A stretch of 64,000 bases of DNA from Bacteroidota bacterium (GTDB lineage: Bacteria > Bacteroidota > Bacteroidia > B-17B0 > Aurantibacillaceae). A program made the position numbers and the translations under genes. Position 1 is the stretch's first letter; each line of letters starts with the position of its first letter. Positions 1 through 7,690 of the stretch are shown one piece after another. The stretch covers positions 1-64,000 of the forward strand of contig JAUXTT010000002.1 of assembly GCA_030684395.1 (NCBI GenBank), given 5' to 3'. Under the pieces are notes generated by a model. That model was given only the letters and a program-made list of their open reading frames with translations. It was not told the DNA's origin and did no database searches.

Positions 1-13
1 TTCGATTGGGGCT

Positions 14-45
14 GCAAAAGTAACAATCTTTTTTCATTCACCAAA
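14..45 (-). promoter_or_regulatory. Promoter P2 reading out of the left edge
   Basis: On the minus strand TTTG (45-42) is followed after 19 nt by TACTTTTGC (22-14), an exact match to the Bacteroidota -33/-7 consensus TTTG-N19-TAnnTTTG. Transcription would start near position 8 and run left, so the target gene is outside the window. It lies about 115 bp downstream of a second equally good promoter. Confidence 0.6.
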
Positions 46-127
46 AAATATTTTAATTATTTTAAAAATATTTTTTTTCCTCTGTTACTCCTGTTTCCCG
101 ATCAAATAACGTGTTGTTTTCGGGGGT

Positions 128-159
128 GCAAATGTACTCACATTTTTACAACTACCAAA
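128..159 (-). promoter_or_regulatory. Promoter P1 reading out of the left edge
   Basis: On the minus strand TTTG (159-156), a 19-nt spacer and TACATTTGC (136-128) form a consensus Bacteroidota promoter. The predicted transcript begins with an imperfect hairpin at 97-124 (CCCGA pairing with TCGGG, plus a 7-bp inner stem with one mismatch). The 1-176 stretch holds no gene; it contains these two promoters, the hairpin and AT-rich spacer. Confidence 0.6.
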
Positions 160-176
160 TATTTTTTTCGATTTTT

Positions 177-941
177 CTAAAAATATTTTTTTCTGCGCAG
201 GTATTCCGACAAAAAAACAGAAGTTGCCATAGCCGCATTCAATGATTCTGCGTGGCTTTCAGAGAATGGTGGAATTTTTACCTTATCTGAAATAAATTTT
301 AAATTTTTCGACGAAATGCCGTTTGATTCATTACCAATAACAAGTATACCTTGTGTGAAATTTTCTTTTTTGTAAATATTATCTCCCTCCAACAAAGCGC
401 CGAAGACCGGAAATTTATTTTCATCACCTATTATATCAGTTAATTCAGCTTCAGCTAATTTCACGTGAAATATAGATCCCATGGTACTTTGAACGGCTTT
501 CGGGTTGTAAATTTCAACTGTATCGGGCGAGCAAATAATTTGGGAAACACCAAACCAATGTGCCAAACGTATAATAGTACCAAGGTTTCCGGGATCTCGG
601 ATTGCATCCAGATACAAAGACAAACTGCCTGAAAACAGCGAGTGGTCCGGTTCAGCCTGTTTTTGTTTTACCAGCACAAATACCTTGTTCGGCGTAGATA
701 AAAGAGATATTTTTTTCAGATCTCCTTCATCTATTCCCTGAAACTCAACTCCTCTACTCTGCAATGTATCAATGTTCTCGCTTATCCATCCTTCAACAGC
801 AAACAACATCTCAATTTCAAAATCGGAAGCCAACAACTCTTTTGCCATCTTTTCTCCTTCAACAATAAAGAGCTTTTCGGCATCTCTTTCCTTCTTGCTG
901 TGCAGGGAAGTTATATTTTTGACTTGATTCTTACTTAACAT
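177..941 (-). CDS. SpoU/TrmH-family RNA 2'-O-methyltransferase
   Basis: Probable 23S rRNA or tRNA ribose 2'-O-methyltransferase using S-adenosylmethionine through a trefoil-knot (SPOUT) fold. The N-terminal part (FIVEGEKMAKELL) matches the substrate-binding domain of the family; the C-terminal part has the three knot motifs in order: DAIRDPGNLGTIIR, ILVIGNESNGIS and SLNAAMATS. An upstream start at 1001 is possible but would overlap tamL; the start at 941 (MLSKNQVKNITSL) begins where family similarity begins, giving 254 aa. It is divergent from tamL with a 30-bp gap, an arrangement I recall from other Bacteroidota. RlmB versus another TrmH member cannot be decided by eye. Confidence 0.88.
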   Translation of the reverse strand: MLSKNQVKNITSLHSKKERDAEKLFIVEGEKMAKELLASDFEIEMLFAVEGWISENIDTLQSRGVEFQGIDEGDLKKISLLSTPNKVFVLVKQKQAEPDHSLFSGSLSLYLDAIRDPGNLGTIIRLAHWFGVSQIICSPDTVEIYNPKAVQSTMGSIFHVKLAEAELTDIIGDENKFPVFGALLEGDNIYKKENFTQGILVIGNESNGISSKNLKFISDKVKIPPFSESHAESLNAAMATSVFLSEYLRRKKYF

Positions 942-971
942 AGCTTTTAAACTTCTATCTTCGCATACTGT

Positions 972-3539
972 ATGCAAAAAAGCAGTTACAAAATAAAGCA
1001 TTTGAAAATAACTGTGCTAATTTTTATGCTTATTTGCGTCTATTCCTGTAATCCAACCAAAAAACTAAAAAAAGGTGAATACCTTTTAGAGAAGAATATC
1101 ATCATTGATAATCACTCTGAATTAGATGAGGCGGAGATAGAAACATTTATTCGTCAAAAACCAAACAGAAAAATTTTAAAAATAATTCAGTTTCATTTAT
1201 GGCTTTATAATACAATAAATCAGGCGAAAGTTGGTCCTCATAAGGAAAAAAGAAATTTACGATTTGACCGGATCAACTCTACGCGAATAGTAAATACGGA
1301 AAGAAAAAACCAGAAGATTGATCAGAAAAATGAAAGGATTCGTGAAGAAAACATTAAACGTGACAAAAAGGGCTTAGCTCCAAAAGAATTAAAACACCTT
1401 AAAATAGCTAAACTCAAAGACAAAGCTAAACTCACCTGGCGGGAAAACGTTATGGAAGCAGGAGAATCACCAGTGGTTCTTGATTCATTTCAAACAAAAG
1501 TTTCAAAAGAGCAAATACAAAAATTTTTATATACTAAAGGTTACTTCGATAGCAGAACAAAGGACTCTGTAGTAAAAGTTGATTGCAAAAAATTTCTATT
1601 TTTTAAATACAAAAAGAACAGGGCCTATGCCTACTACAAAATAAGCAAATCTACCCCTTACCACATCAAAAATTTTGAATATAAAATTGATGACGAACAA
1701 TTGAGTTATTACGTATTTCAGGATACCATCCACAGTCTTATAAAACGGGGGACTCGTTATGATTCAGACCTTTTGCAAAAGGAACGTGAACGGATTGTAG
1801 CTACTCAAAAAAACAACGGCTATTTTGATTTCTCTCAAGACTTTATCTATTTTTTAATTGATACTAATTTAAACTCTCATCAATTAAATGTAACGCTTGG
1901 TATAAAAAACTTTGCATACAAAAATAATGAAGACAGCATTATAAAAAGGCCTCATACACGTTTCTACATTAACAAGATTTATGTGATTACTGATTATTCA
2001 ATGGCTAATAAATCGGGTTACAAAGACAGTTTAGAGTACAATGGCGTTACCTTCCTTTTTAATGAAAAACTTAAATACAAAAAGAAAGATATTGCCAATA
2101 AGATTATGTTTCACGAAGGTGAAATTTTCGTAAACGAACTTGCTGAAGAAACCTATAGTAAACTTACAGATTTGCGTGTATTTAAAAATGTGAATTTATT
2201 ATTTAACCGAACTGCAGGGGCATCTGACAAGCTCGATTGTTTTATTCAACTGATGCCAATCATGAAGCAAAGTTTTACCATTGAAACAGAAGGTACAACT
2301 ACTTCCGGTAACCTAGGTATTGCAGGGAGTTTTGTTTATCAAAACAGAAATGTATTCAGAGGGGCTGAGTTACTTGAAATAAAATTAAGAGGTGGTTTAA
2401 CTGCACAGCGAAATTTAGTAAAGGATACTGTTAGCAGTACCCCTGAAGGTTTTTTAAGTGGGTTTAATACATTTCAATTTGGACCTGAATTTAATCTATA
2501 CATTCCGAAGCAATTATTTCCTTTTACGGTTTTTCGCTTCAATAAAAATGCTTCTCCAAAAACAATATTCAATAGTTCATTAAACTTCCAGAAACGTCCG
2601 GAGTTTTCGAGAACCTTGTCAAACGTTTCTTATGGATTTCAGTTTAAAACCGGTCAACATGTGCGGCAAAGTGTTGTTCCTTTGGAGGTAGGTGTAATTA
2701 AAGCAGATTTGAGTAGTTCGTTTGAAGATAATCTTGACAAATCAAATGACAATTTTTTAAAGAATAGTTTTACCGATCACATCACAACTGTTTCGCGCTA
2801 TTCCTTTACGTACAACAATCAAACTTCACAAGCCGCTAACAAAAGAAAAACTTACAGTTACATAAAATTAGATGCTGAATCGAGCGGAAATATTTTGAGG
2901 GGTATTTACAACCTTGCTGAACAACCTAAAGATACAATGGGCAGGTACCTCATTGCAAGTATTCCTTTCTCTCAGTTCCTGCGTTTTAACTATGACTATC
3001 GTCTTTACAAAAACATCAGAAAGCTTGGAAGAGTTGTATTTAGGGCCACCGGGGGCGTTGGTAAACCACTTCACAACTTGCGTGTATTACCTTATGAGAA
3101 AAGTTTTTTCAGTGGCGGTCCCAACTCTATAAGAGCATGGAAAGCACGAACTGTAGGTCCGGGGTCTTACAATTCGGATAATGAAGAGAGTGCAACATTT
3201 GATAAAATTGGTGACGCTCAATTAGAGTTTAACCTTGAATACAGGTTTAATATTTACAAGTTTTTAAATGGAGCCTGGTTTGTAGATGCAGGAAACATCT
3301 GGCTAAGAAAACCGGATGCTAACAAACCGGGGGCCGATTTTAAATTAAACCGCTTTTATAAAGAATTTGCAACAGGCACAGGATTTGGTTTGCGTGCGGA
3401 CTTCAGCTTCTTTATTATTCGTTTGGACGCAGCTGTTAAAATCTATGATCCAAAATACCTGGAAGGAAACAGGTTTACATTTGATAAGAAACCTTTATCA
3501 ACAGGCGTGATCAACTTCGGTATTGGTTATCCTTTCTAG
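972..3539 (+). CDS. tamL: TamL-type Omp85 outer membrane lipoprotein
   Basis: Outer-membrane barrel protein of the Omp85/TamA superfamily, in the lipoprotein form (TamL) typical of Bacteroidota. It probably helps to assemble or export surface and barrel proteins, or to move lipids, with an inner-membrane TamB. A signal peptide ends in a lipobox-like CVYSC at about residue 26, followed by the characteristic NPTKKLKKGEYLLEKN. The middle holds POTRA-like segments (about 170-430) and a basic, charged insert around 90-150. The C-terminal half is a beta-barrel; FFSGGPNSIRAWKART corresponds to the conserved lid-loop motif (usually VRGY-like) of Omp85 proteins. The protein ends in an aromatic residue (GIGYPF), as barrels do. 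No tamB lies in the window. Confidence 0.85.
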   Translation: MQKSSYKIKHLKITVLIFMLICVYSCNPTKKLKKGEYLLEKNIIIDNHSELDEAEIETFIRQKPNRKILKIIQFHLWLYNTINQAKVGPHKEKRNLRFDRINSTRIVNTERKNQKIDQKNERIREENIKRDKKGLAPKELKHLKIAKLKDKAKLTWRENVMEAGESPVVLDSFQTKVSKEQIQKFLYTKGYFDSRTKDSVVKVDCKKFLFFKYKKNRAYAYYKISKSTPYHIKNFEYKIDDEQLSYYVFQDTIHSLIKRGTRYDSDLLQKERERIVATQKNNGYFDFSQDFIYFLIDTNLNSHQLNVTLGIKNFAYKNNEDSIIKRPHTRFYINKIYVITDYSMANKSGYKDSLEYNGVTFLFNEKLKYKKKDIANKIMFHEGEIFVNELAEETYSKLTDLRVFKNVNLLFNRTAGASDKLDCFIQLMPIMKQSFTIETEGTTTSGNLGIAGSFVYQNRNVFRGAELLEIKLRGGLTAQRNLVKDTVSSTPEGFLSGFNTFQFGPEFNLYIPKQLFPFTVFRFNKNASPKTIFNSSLNFQKRPEFSRTLSNVSYGFQFKTGQHVRQSVVPLEVGVIKADLSSSFEDNLDKSNDNFLKNSFTDHITTVSRYSFTYNNQTSQAANKRKTYSYIKLDAESSGNILRGIYNLAEQPKDTMGRYLIASIPFSQFLRFNYDYRLYKNIRKLGRVVFRATGGVGKPLHNLRVLPYEKSFFSGGPNSIRAWKARTVGPGSYNSDNEESATFDKIGDAQLEFNLEYRFNIYKFLNGAWFVDAGNIWLRKPDANKPGADFKLNRFYKEFATGTGFGLRADFSFFIIRLDAAVKIYDPKYLEGNRFTFDKKPLSTGVINFGIGYPF

Positions 3540-3544
3540 AAAAT

Positions 3545-4918
3545 TTAAGCTTTCTTTTTCTTCTTACTGCTTATCTGCTCTTCAAACCAATCAAGGTATT
3601 TCTCCAATTGTGAAACGAGAAAATAAGGTAAACTCATTAGGTAGAATTTTTTTCCGGCAGGGGTTATTACTTCGCCAACACTAAGCTGGCCTGAATGAAA
3701 ACGAACAGCCATATTATGAGAAGCACCGTCCATAAACAAATGCAGTGACCTTAACTTTCCCGTTTTACCCGATTTTACTTCAACAGGAATTAATTTTGCA
3801 TTATAAGAATGAAGATAATCAACTTCTGCTGAGGAGGTGTTTTTTTCACGAACCCAAAAGTTTAATCCACTTAAAGCATTGTACTTTTCGGCAAGCAATT
3901 CCTGCCCAACAAGGTGTTCTATGATTAGTCCTTGATGAACGGATTGCAGATCGCTTGTTCCTATTACCTCTTTTTGTAATCCTGTAAAATAATTCAGCAA
4001 ACCTGTATCTAATACCTGCAAACGCGGCGATTTTTGCAATTCAGGAAGTATTGGTAGGGCTATACCGCTTGTGGGATAAAGCAAGTGAAGAAGAAATGTT
4101 TTTTCCAATGTTCTTAATGCTTCACCTACTTCTCTGGAGCCATAATTGGATTTCCCAAAACCCTGAAATTTTATACGTTTTCCTGCTTCCAGGTAAGAAG
4201 TCTTGATAACATGCCTTATCACATTGATCTGCGTATTATTATCAGCGTACTTTTCTACATCATCTATGTACGAAACGATCAATCCTTCATACAAGTTCCC
4301 TAAAGCTGTCAGGTCTTTTGATTGAACGTATTCGCTAACTATCTCCGGCATGCCTCCTATCAAGGCGTAGGTATGAAACAACTTTATTAATTTATCAAAA
4401 GCAAAGGTCTTTAATGGAATATTTTTTAATTGCTCCAATGCGGGCTTCTCTCCTAATGCTTCTAAAAATTCAGGAAAGGAAACCGGACGCAACACTAAAA
4501 AATCGACCCTGCCTACAGGAAAACTAAGCTTATTATCAAATATGGTTTCGAGCATGGAACCTGCTGCAATTACAGCTATTTCAGGCCTTTTTTCATAAAA
4601 GTAGCGAAGTGTATTAAAGGCTTCTGAAACTTCCTGAATCTCATCAATAAAAATAAGTGTGTCTTTACTTTTGAAAAGTTCTTTATTTTTTGAAAAGAAA
4701 ATAGTCTGAACTAAAGTCTCTATATCAGTGAATTCCTCAAACGCTCTTCTGTCGGAAGCCAGTTCAAGGTTGAGATAAATATATTGCTTAAATTTTTTTG
4801 AGAACTGTTCAATAACGGTCGTTTTCCCTACCTGCCTTGCCCCTCTTAAAACCAAAGGTTTGCGTTTTTTTTTATCCCGCCATTTTTCTAATTCTTGTAT
4901 GATGTTTCTATTAAACAC
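3545..4918 (-). CDS. AAA ATPase of the DUF4143 family
   Basis: P-loop ATPase with an N-terminal AAA_14 domain and a C-terminal DUF4143 domain with a nuclease-like tail. Walker A is GARQVGKTT at about residues 26-34 and Walker B is LIFIDEIQE at about 85-93. The C-terminal region contains EVDYLHSYNAKLIPVEVKSGK, resembling the E-V-K core of PD-(D/E)xK nuclease folds. The family is abundant in Bacteroidota and its role is unknown; a defence or toxin-like function has been speculated. The start is GTG: an in-frame TAA lies 9 nt upstream of it, so no longer form is possible. The start directly abuts a set of four iterons (separate entry). It converges with tamL across a 5-bp gap. Confidence 0.85.
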   Translation of the reverse strand: MFNRNIIQELEKWRDKKKRKPLVLRGARQVGKTTVIEQFSKKFKQYIYLNLELASDRRAFEEFTDIETLVQTIFFSKNKELFKSKDTLIFIDEIQEVSEAFNTLRYFYEKRPEIAVIAAGSMLETIFDNKLSFPVGRVDFLVLRPVSFPEFLEALGEKPALEQLKNIPLKTFAFDKLIKLFHTYALIGGMPEIVSEYVQSKDLTALGNLYEGLIVSYIDDVEKYADNNTQINVIRHVIKTSYLEAGKRIKFQGFGKSNYGSREVGEALRTLEKTFLLHLLYPTSGIALPILPELQKSPRLQVLDTGLLNYFTGLQKEVIGTSDLQSVHQGLIIEHLVGQELLAEKYNALSGLNFWVREKNTSSAEVDYLHSYNAKLIPVEVKSGKTGKLRSLHLFMDGASHNMAVRFHSGQLSVGEVITPAGKKFYLMSLPYFLVSQLEKYLDWFEEQISSKKKKKA

Positions 4919-4920
4919 AA

Positions 4921-5034
4921 CACAAAATTAGGGTAATTTTTCATAAATACAACATAAAATTAGGGTAAATTATAGTTAAATTTGCCACAAAATTAGGGTA
5001 AAATTATTAAATATCTGTCACAAAATTAGGGTAA
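4921..5034 (-). promoter_or_regulatory. Four-iteron promoter of the DUF4143 ATPase
   Basis: A 16-bp direct repeat, TTACCCTAATTTTGTG on the minus strand, occurs at 5034-5019, 5001-4986, 4968-4953 (one mismatch) and 4936-4921. The spacing is 33, 33 and 32 bp, close to three helical turns, so all copies face the same side of the DNA. Each copy contains TAATTTTG, a match to the Bacteroidota -7 box (TAnnTTTG). For the last copy a TTG lies 19 nt upstream, giving a full promoter whose predicted +1 falls on or next to the GTG start at 4918. Confidence 0.75.
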
Positions 5035-5083
5035 AAATTTAAAAATATCACGTAAAACACTAGCAAACAATAAATTATGAAAA

Positions 5084-5575
5084 TCACATAAATTTCTCGG
5101 TTTCACTCAAAGAATTCATTACTTTTTCTTTCAATTCTTCTTTGAATTTTACGAGTTTGCTTTGTAAAGCGTTATCGGAAATTGCCAGTATTTGAGCGGA
5201 AAGAATTCCTGCATTTTGTGCCGCATTAACAGCCACTGTTGCAACAGGAACACCGTTTGGCATTTGTACGATGGATAATAAAGAATCCCAGCCATCGATT
5301 GAATTGCTTGATTTAATAGGAACTCCAATAACAGGTAATGGTGTTAAAGAAGCTACCATCCCAGGCAAATGAGCTGCCCCGCCTGCTCCGGCAATGATCA
5401 CTTTAATTCCGTTGCTCACTGCATTTTTTGCATAATCAAACATACGCTCGGGGGTACGGTGTGCAGATACGATGGTGATCTCATAGCTTACTCCTATTTT
5501 TTTCAAAAACTCAGCGGCATCTTTCATGATATTAAGATCAGATGCACTTCCCATTATGATTCCTACTTGTGGCAT
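5084..5575 (-). CDS. purE: N5-carboxyaminoimidazole ribonucleotide mutase
   Basis: Class I PurE, which converts N5-CAIR to CAIR in purine synthesis. The 163-aa length is normal. The family signature is complete: GSASD near the N-terminus (phosphate/active site), [10 protein letters not shown], and the [11 protein letters not shown] loop carrying the catalytic histidine. It is usually paired with purK; none lies in this window, so the pathway partner is elsewhere. The gene stands alone between the DUF4143 iterons and the hypothetical gene at 5648. Confidence 0.97.
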   Translation of the reverse strand: MPQVGIIMGSASDLNIMKDAAEFLKKIGVSYEITIVSAHRTPERMFDYAKNAVSNGIKVIIAGAGGAAHLPGMVASLTPLPVIGVPIKSSNSIDGWDSLLSIVQMPNGVPVATVAVNAAQNAGILSAQILAISDNALQSKLVKFKEELKEKVMNSLSETEKFM

Positions 5576-5647
5576 GTTTGATTGATTTAATTAACGGGAA
5601 TAAAAGTACGGATTTTTACTAAACGAATATTCCTGATGGAATAATGG

Positions 5648-6214
5648 TTAATCCAACCGTTTGGAAATAATCTTAGAAATATTCCCAAACAGTTGACCGG
5701 GACTGAACCTACGCCAGGTGAAATCGTCGAGTTCACCACCTGAGCTAAAATAATAATCTATGTTATGATCCTTAAATTCTGTTAGAACGTGCTCCCTGAA
5801 ATTTACAAATGCGATCCAACCATCATCCACATCTTCAAACCATTCTTCATAGTAACAATCATCGGAAGCATGGAAATTCAACACGTTCTCGCCAATTAAA
5901 ATAAACTTATTTACTCCACAATACGTCAATTGATCAACAATATCGCGTTTCAGGAGCATAATATCGTTTCCTATTGCATCGTTCCACTCTCCTATTAATT
6001 CGATCACGCAATACAGTTCAATATAATCTACATAAAGAATCTTAATGTAAAGTGTTTCTGAACCTATGGTGTCCCACTGAGGGTGCAATACATAATTATA
6101 AATGGTATTACTAAATTCGAACTCACTGTATTCACGCCCGTAGAAAGGCGATTGCGGGTCTTCGGAGGCAATGTACAAATGACGCCAATTGTAGTATGGT
6201 TCAATTTCGTGCAT
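5648..6214 (-). CDS. Conserved hypothetical protein downstream of trmD
   Basis: A soluble, acidic, aromatic-rich 188-aa protein (many Tyr, Trp, Asp and Glu; for example CYYEEWFEDVDDGW). No signal peptide or membrane segment is visible and I recognise no catalytic motif. It starts 3 bp after the trmD stop, so it is certainly translated from the same message. The conserved neighbourhood, rather than the sequence, is the only hint: it may act in translation or RNA metabolism, or merely be co-transcribed. Confidence 0.75.
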   Translation of the reverse strand: MHEIEPYYNWRHLYIASEDPQSPFYGREYSEFEFSNTIYNYVLHPQWDTIGSETLYIKILYVDYIELYCVIELIGEWNDAIGNDIMLLKRDIVDQLTYCGVNKFILIGENVLNFHASDDCYYEEWFEDVDDGWIAFVNFREHVLTEFKDHNIDYYFSSGGELDDFTWRRFSPGQLFGNISKIISKRLD

Positions 6215-6217
6215 GCC

Positions 6218-6910
6218 CTACTCTTCTCCCTTAAATTTCTTGTAAATATCGGGGCGGCGTTGTTTGGTACGATCTATACTTTGTTCGTGACGCCATTTGT
6301 CAATATTGGCTGTATGACCGCTCAATAAAATATCGGGAACTTTCCAACCATTGTAGTCTGCAGGTCTTGTATAAACAGGTGGCGCAAGCAAATTATCCTG
6401 AAATGAATCCGTTAACGCCGATGTTTCATCATTCAACACACCGGGAATCAATCGAATGATGCTATCACTGATCACAGCTGCTGCCAGTTCTCCTCCGCTC
6501 AATACATAATCGCCAATAGAAATTTCTCTGGTAATAAAATGCTCCCGGATACGCTCATCAATGCCTTTGTAATGTCCACATAAGATCATAATATTCTTAA
6601 GCGTTGACATACGATTGCAATGTCCCTGATTTAATTGTTCGCCATCAGGGCTTGTATAAATAATTTCGTCGTATTCTCTTTTTGATTTCAGGTCATTGAT
6701 ACAATTGGCAATTGGTTCTATCATCATTACCATACCTGCCCCGCCACCAAAAGCATAATCATCTACCGACTTTTGTTTATGAGTACTATAATCGCGAAGG
6801 TTAATTAGGTTCACTTCCACAATTCCTTTGTCGATGGCACGTTTCAAAATACTGTGTTGAAAAGGGCTTTCTAATAATTGCGGGTGTATAGTAACAATGT
6901 CAATTCTCAT
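6218..6910 (-). CDS. trmD: tRNA (guanine-37-N1)-methyltransferase
   Basis: SPOUT-class methyltransferase that makes m1G37 next to the anticodon and prevents +1 frameshifting. The 230-aa length is usual. Diagnostic segments: [13 protein letters not shown] at the N-terminus, [14 protein letters not shown] (substrate loop), [13 protein letters not shown] (SAM site) and [13 protein letters not shown] (trefoil knot). It is the middle gene of a tight three-gene operon, 5 bp after the phosphoribosyltransferase and 3 bp before the hypothetical gene. Confidence 0.97.
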   Translation of the reverse strand: MRIDIVTIHPQLLESPFQHSILKRAIDKGIVEVNLINLRDYSTHKQKSVDDYAFGGGAGMVMMIEPIANCINDLKSKREYDEIIYTSPDGEQLNQGHCNRMSTLKNIMILCGHYKGIDERIREHFITREISIGDYVLSGGELAAAVISDSIIRLIPGVLNDETSALTDSFQDNLLAPPVYTRPADYNGWKVPDILLSGHTANIDKWRHEQSIDRTKQRRPDIYKKFKGEE

Positions 6911-6915
6911 AATGA

Positions 6916-7419
6916 TTACATTAGATAAACTGACTCTTTGCCTTTTGCGCTTAAGTCTGCAACAATATGTTCCTGTAAAGTAGTAGATAAAGAAAGACCA
7001 ACAAAATCAGCTTTCACTGGAAAGCGGGTGTGGCTGCGGTCAACAAGCACTAATGTGTTTATCTTTTTCACGGGTTTATCTAAAAATATTTTCACTCCAT
7101 AGATCAGTGTTTTTCCACTGTTCAGTACATCATCTACAAGAATAACGGTTTTGTTCTTATAATCTTTATCGGTAAAATCAACAGTAGCTTCTTCAGAAAG
7201 AGGGTTCTTTTTATTAATGCTAATCTTTCCTAAAGTGAGTTTCGCTTTAGATACTTTTTTGAGTACTTCGCAAATACGTTTGGCAACAATATATCCATTG
7301 CCTTCAATACCCGCTATCAACAATTCCTTTTCTTCGAAATTGTTTTCATATACCTCATAAGCAAGACGATTCAACTTTTGCTGAATTTGTTTTGCATTAA
7401 GTATCTCTGTTTTGCTCAT
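6916..7419 (-). CDS. Type I phosphoribosyltransferase, PyrR-like
   Basis: PRPP-dependent phosphoribosyltransferase or regulator. The PRPP loop [13 protein letters not shown] is clear in the second half. Size and fold are closest to PyrR/hypoxanthine-type enzymes, but the substrate cannot be assigned. I place the start at 7419 (MSKTEIL); an upstream start adds only MV. It leads the operon with trmD. A gap of about 265 bp separates it from the cphA stop; that gap holds a decayed repeat with repeated ccgcgaaaatccgcgg-like stretches and no gene. Confidence 0.82.
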   Translation of the reverse strand: MSKTEILNAKQIQQKLNRLAYEVYENNFEEKELLIAGIEGNGYIVAKRICEVLKKVSKAKLTLGKISINKKNPLSEEATVDFTDKDYKNKTVILVDDVLNSGKTLIYGVKIFLDKPVKKINTLVLVDRSHTRFPVKADFVGLSLSTTLQEHIVADLSAKGKESVYLM

Positions 7420-7690
7420 AACCAATATTTATGGGGTAAAAGTAGCAAAAATTCGGTTTATGCAATTTAATGTTATTCCCAATTATTTCCCTTGTAAAGA
7501 AAGCTCGAATTCAGAAAATCATCCACCGACGACGGACATACCTGAATTAATGCCATGGTTTTTTAGCCCCGCCTGCGGAACGGGCAGACGCAGATTACAA
7601 GGATTTCACAGAAATAACTATTAAGGATCCTACCAATTAAAAAAATCCGCGAAAATCCGCGGCGGGGATTTATGTCAATAATTTTCCAAA

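Noticed and set aside
4921-5034. CRISPR array from the regular 33-bp repeats
   Set aside because: Units are only 16 bp with 16-17 bp AT-rich spacers, four copies, directly upstream of a start codon and containing -7 boxes; no cas genes. It is a promoter/operator array.
7426-7690. Gene in the gap between cphA and the phosphoribosyltransferase
   Set aside because: The 70-aa ORF at 7412-7624 is made of repeat remnants (CCGCCTGCGGAACGGGCAG and related) and lacks any domain.
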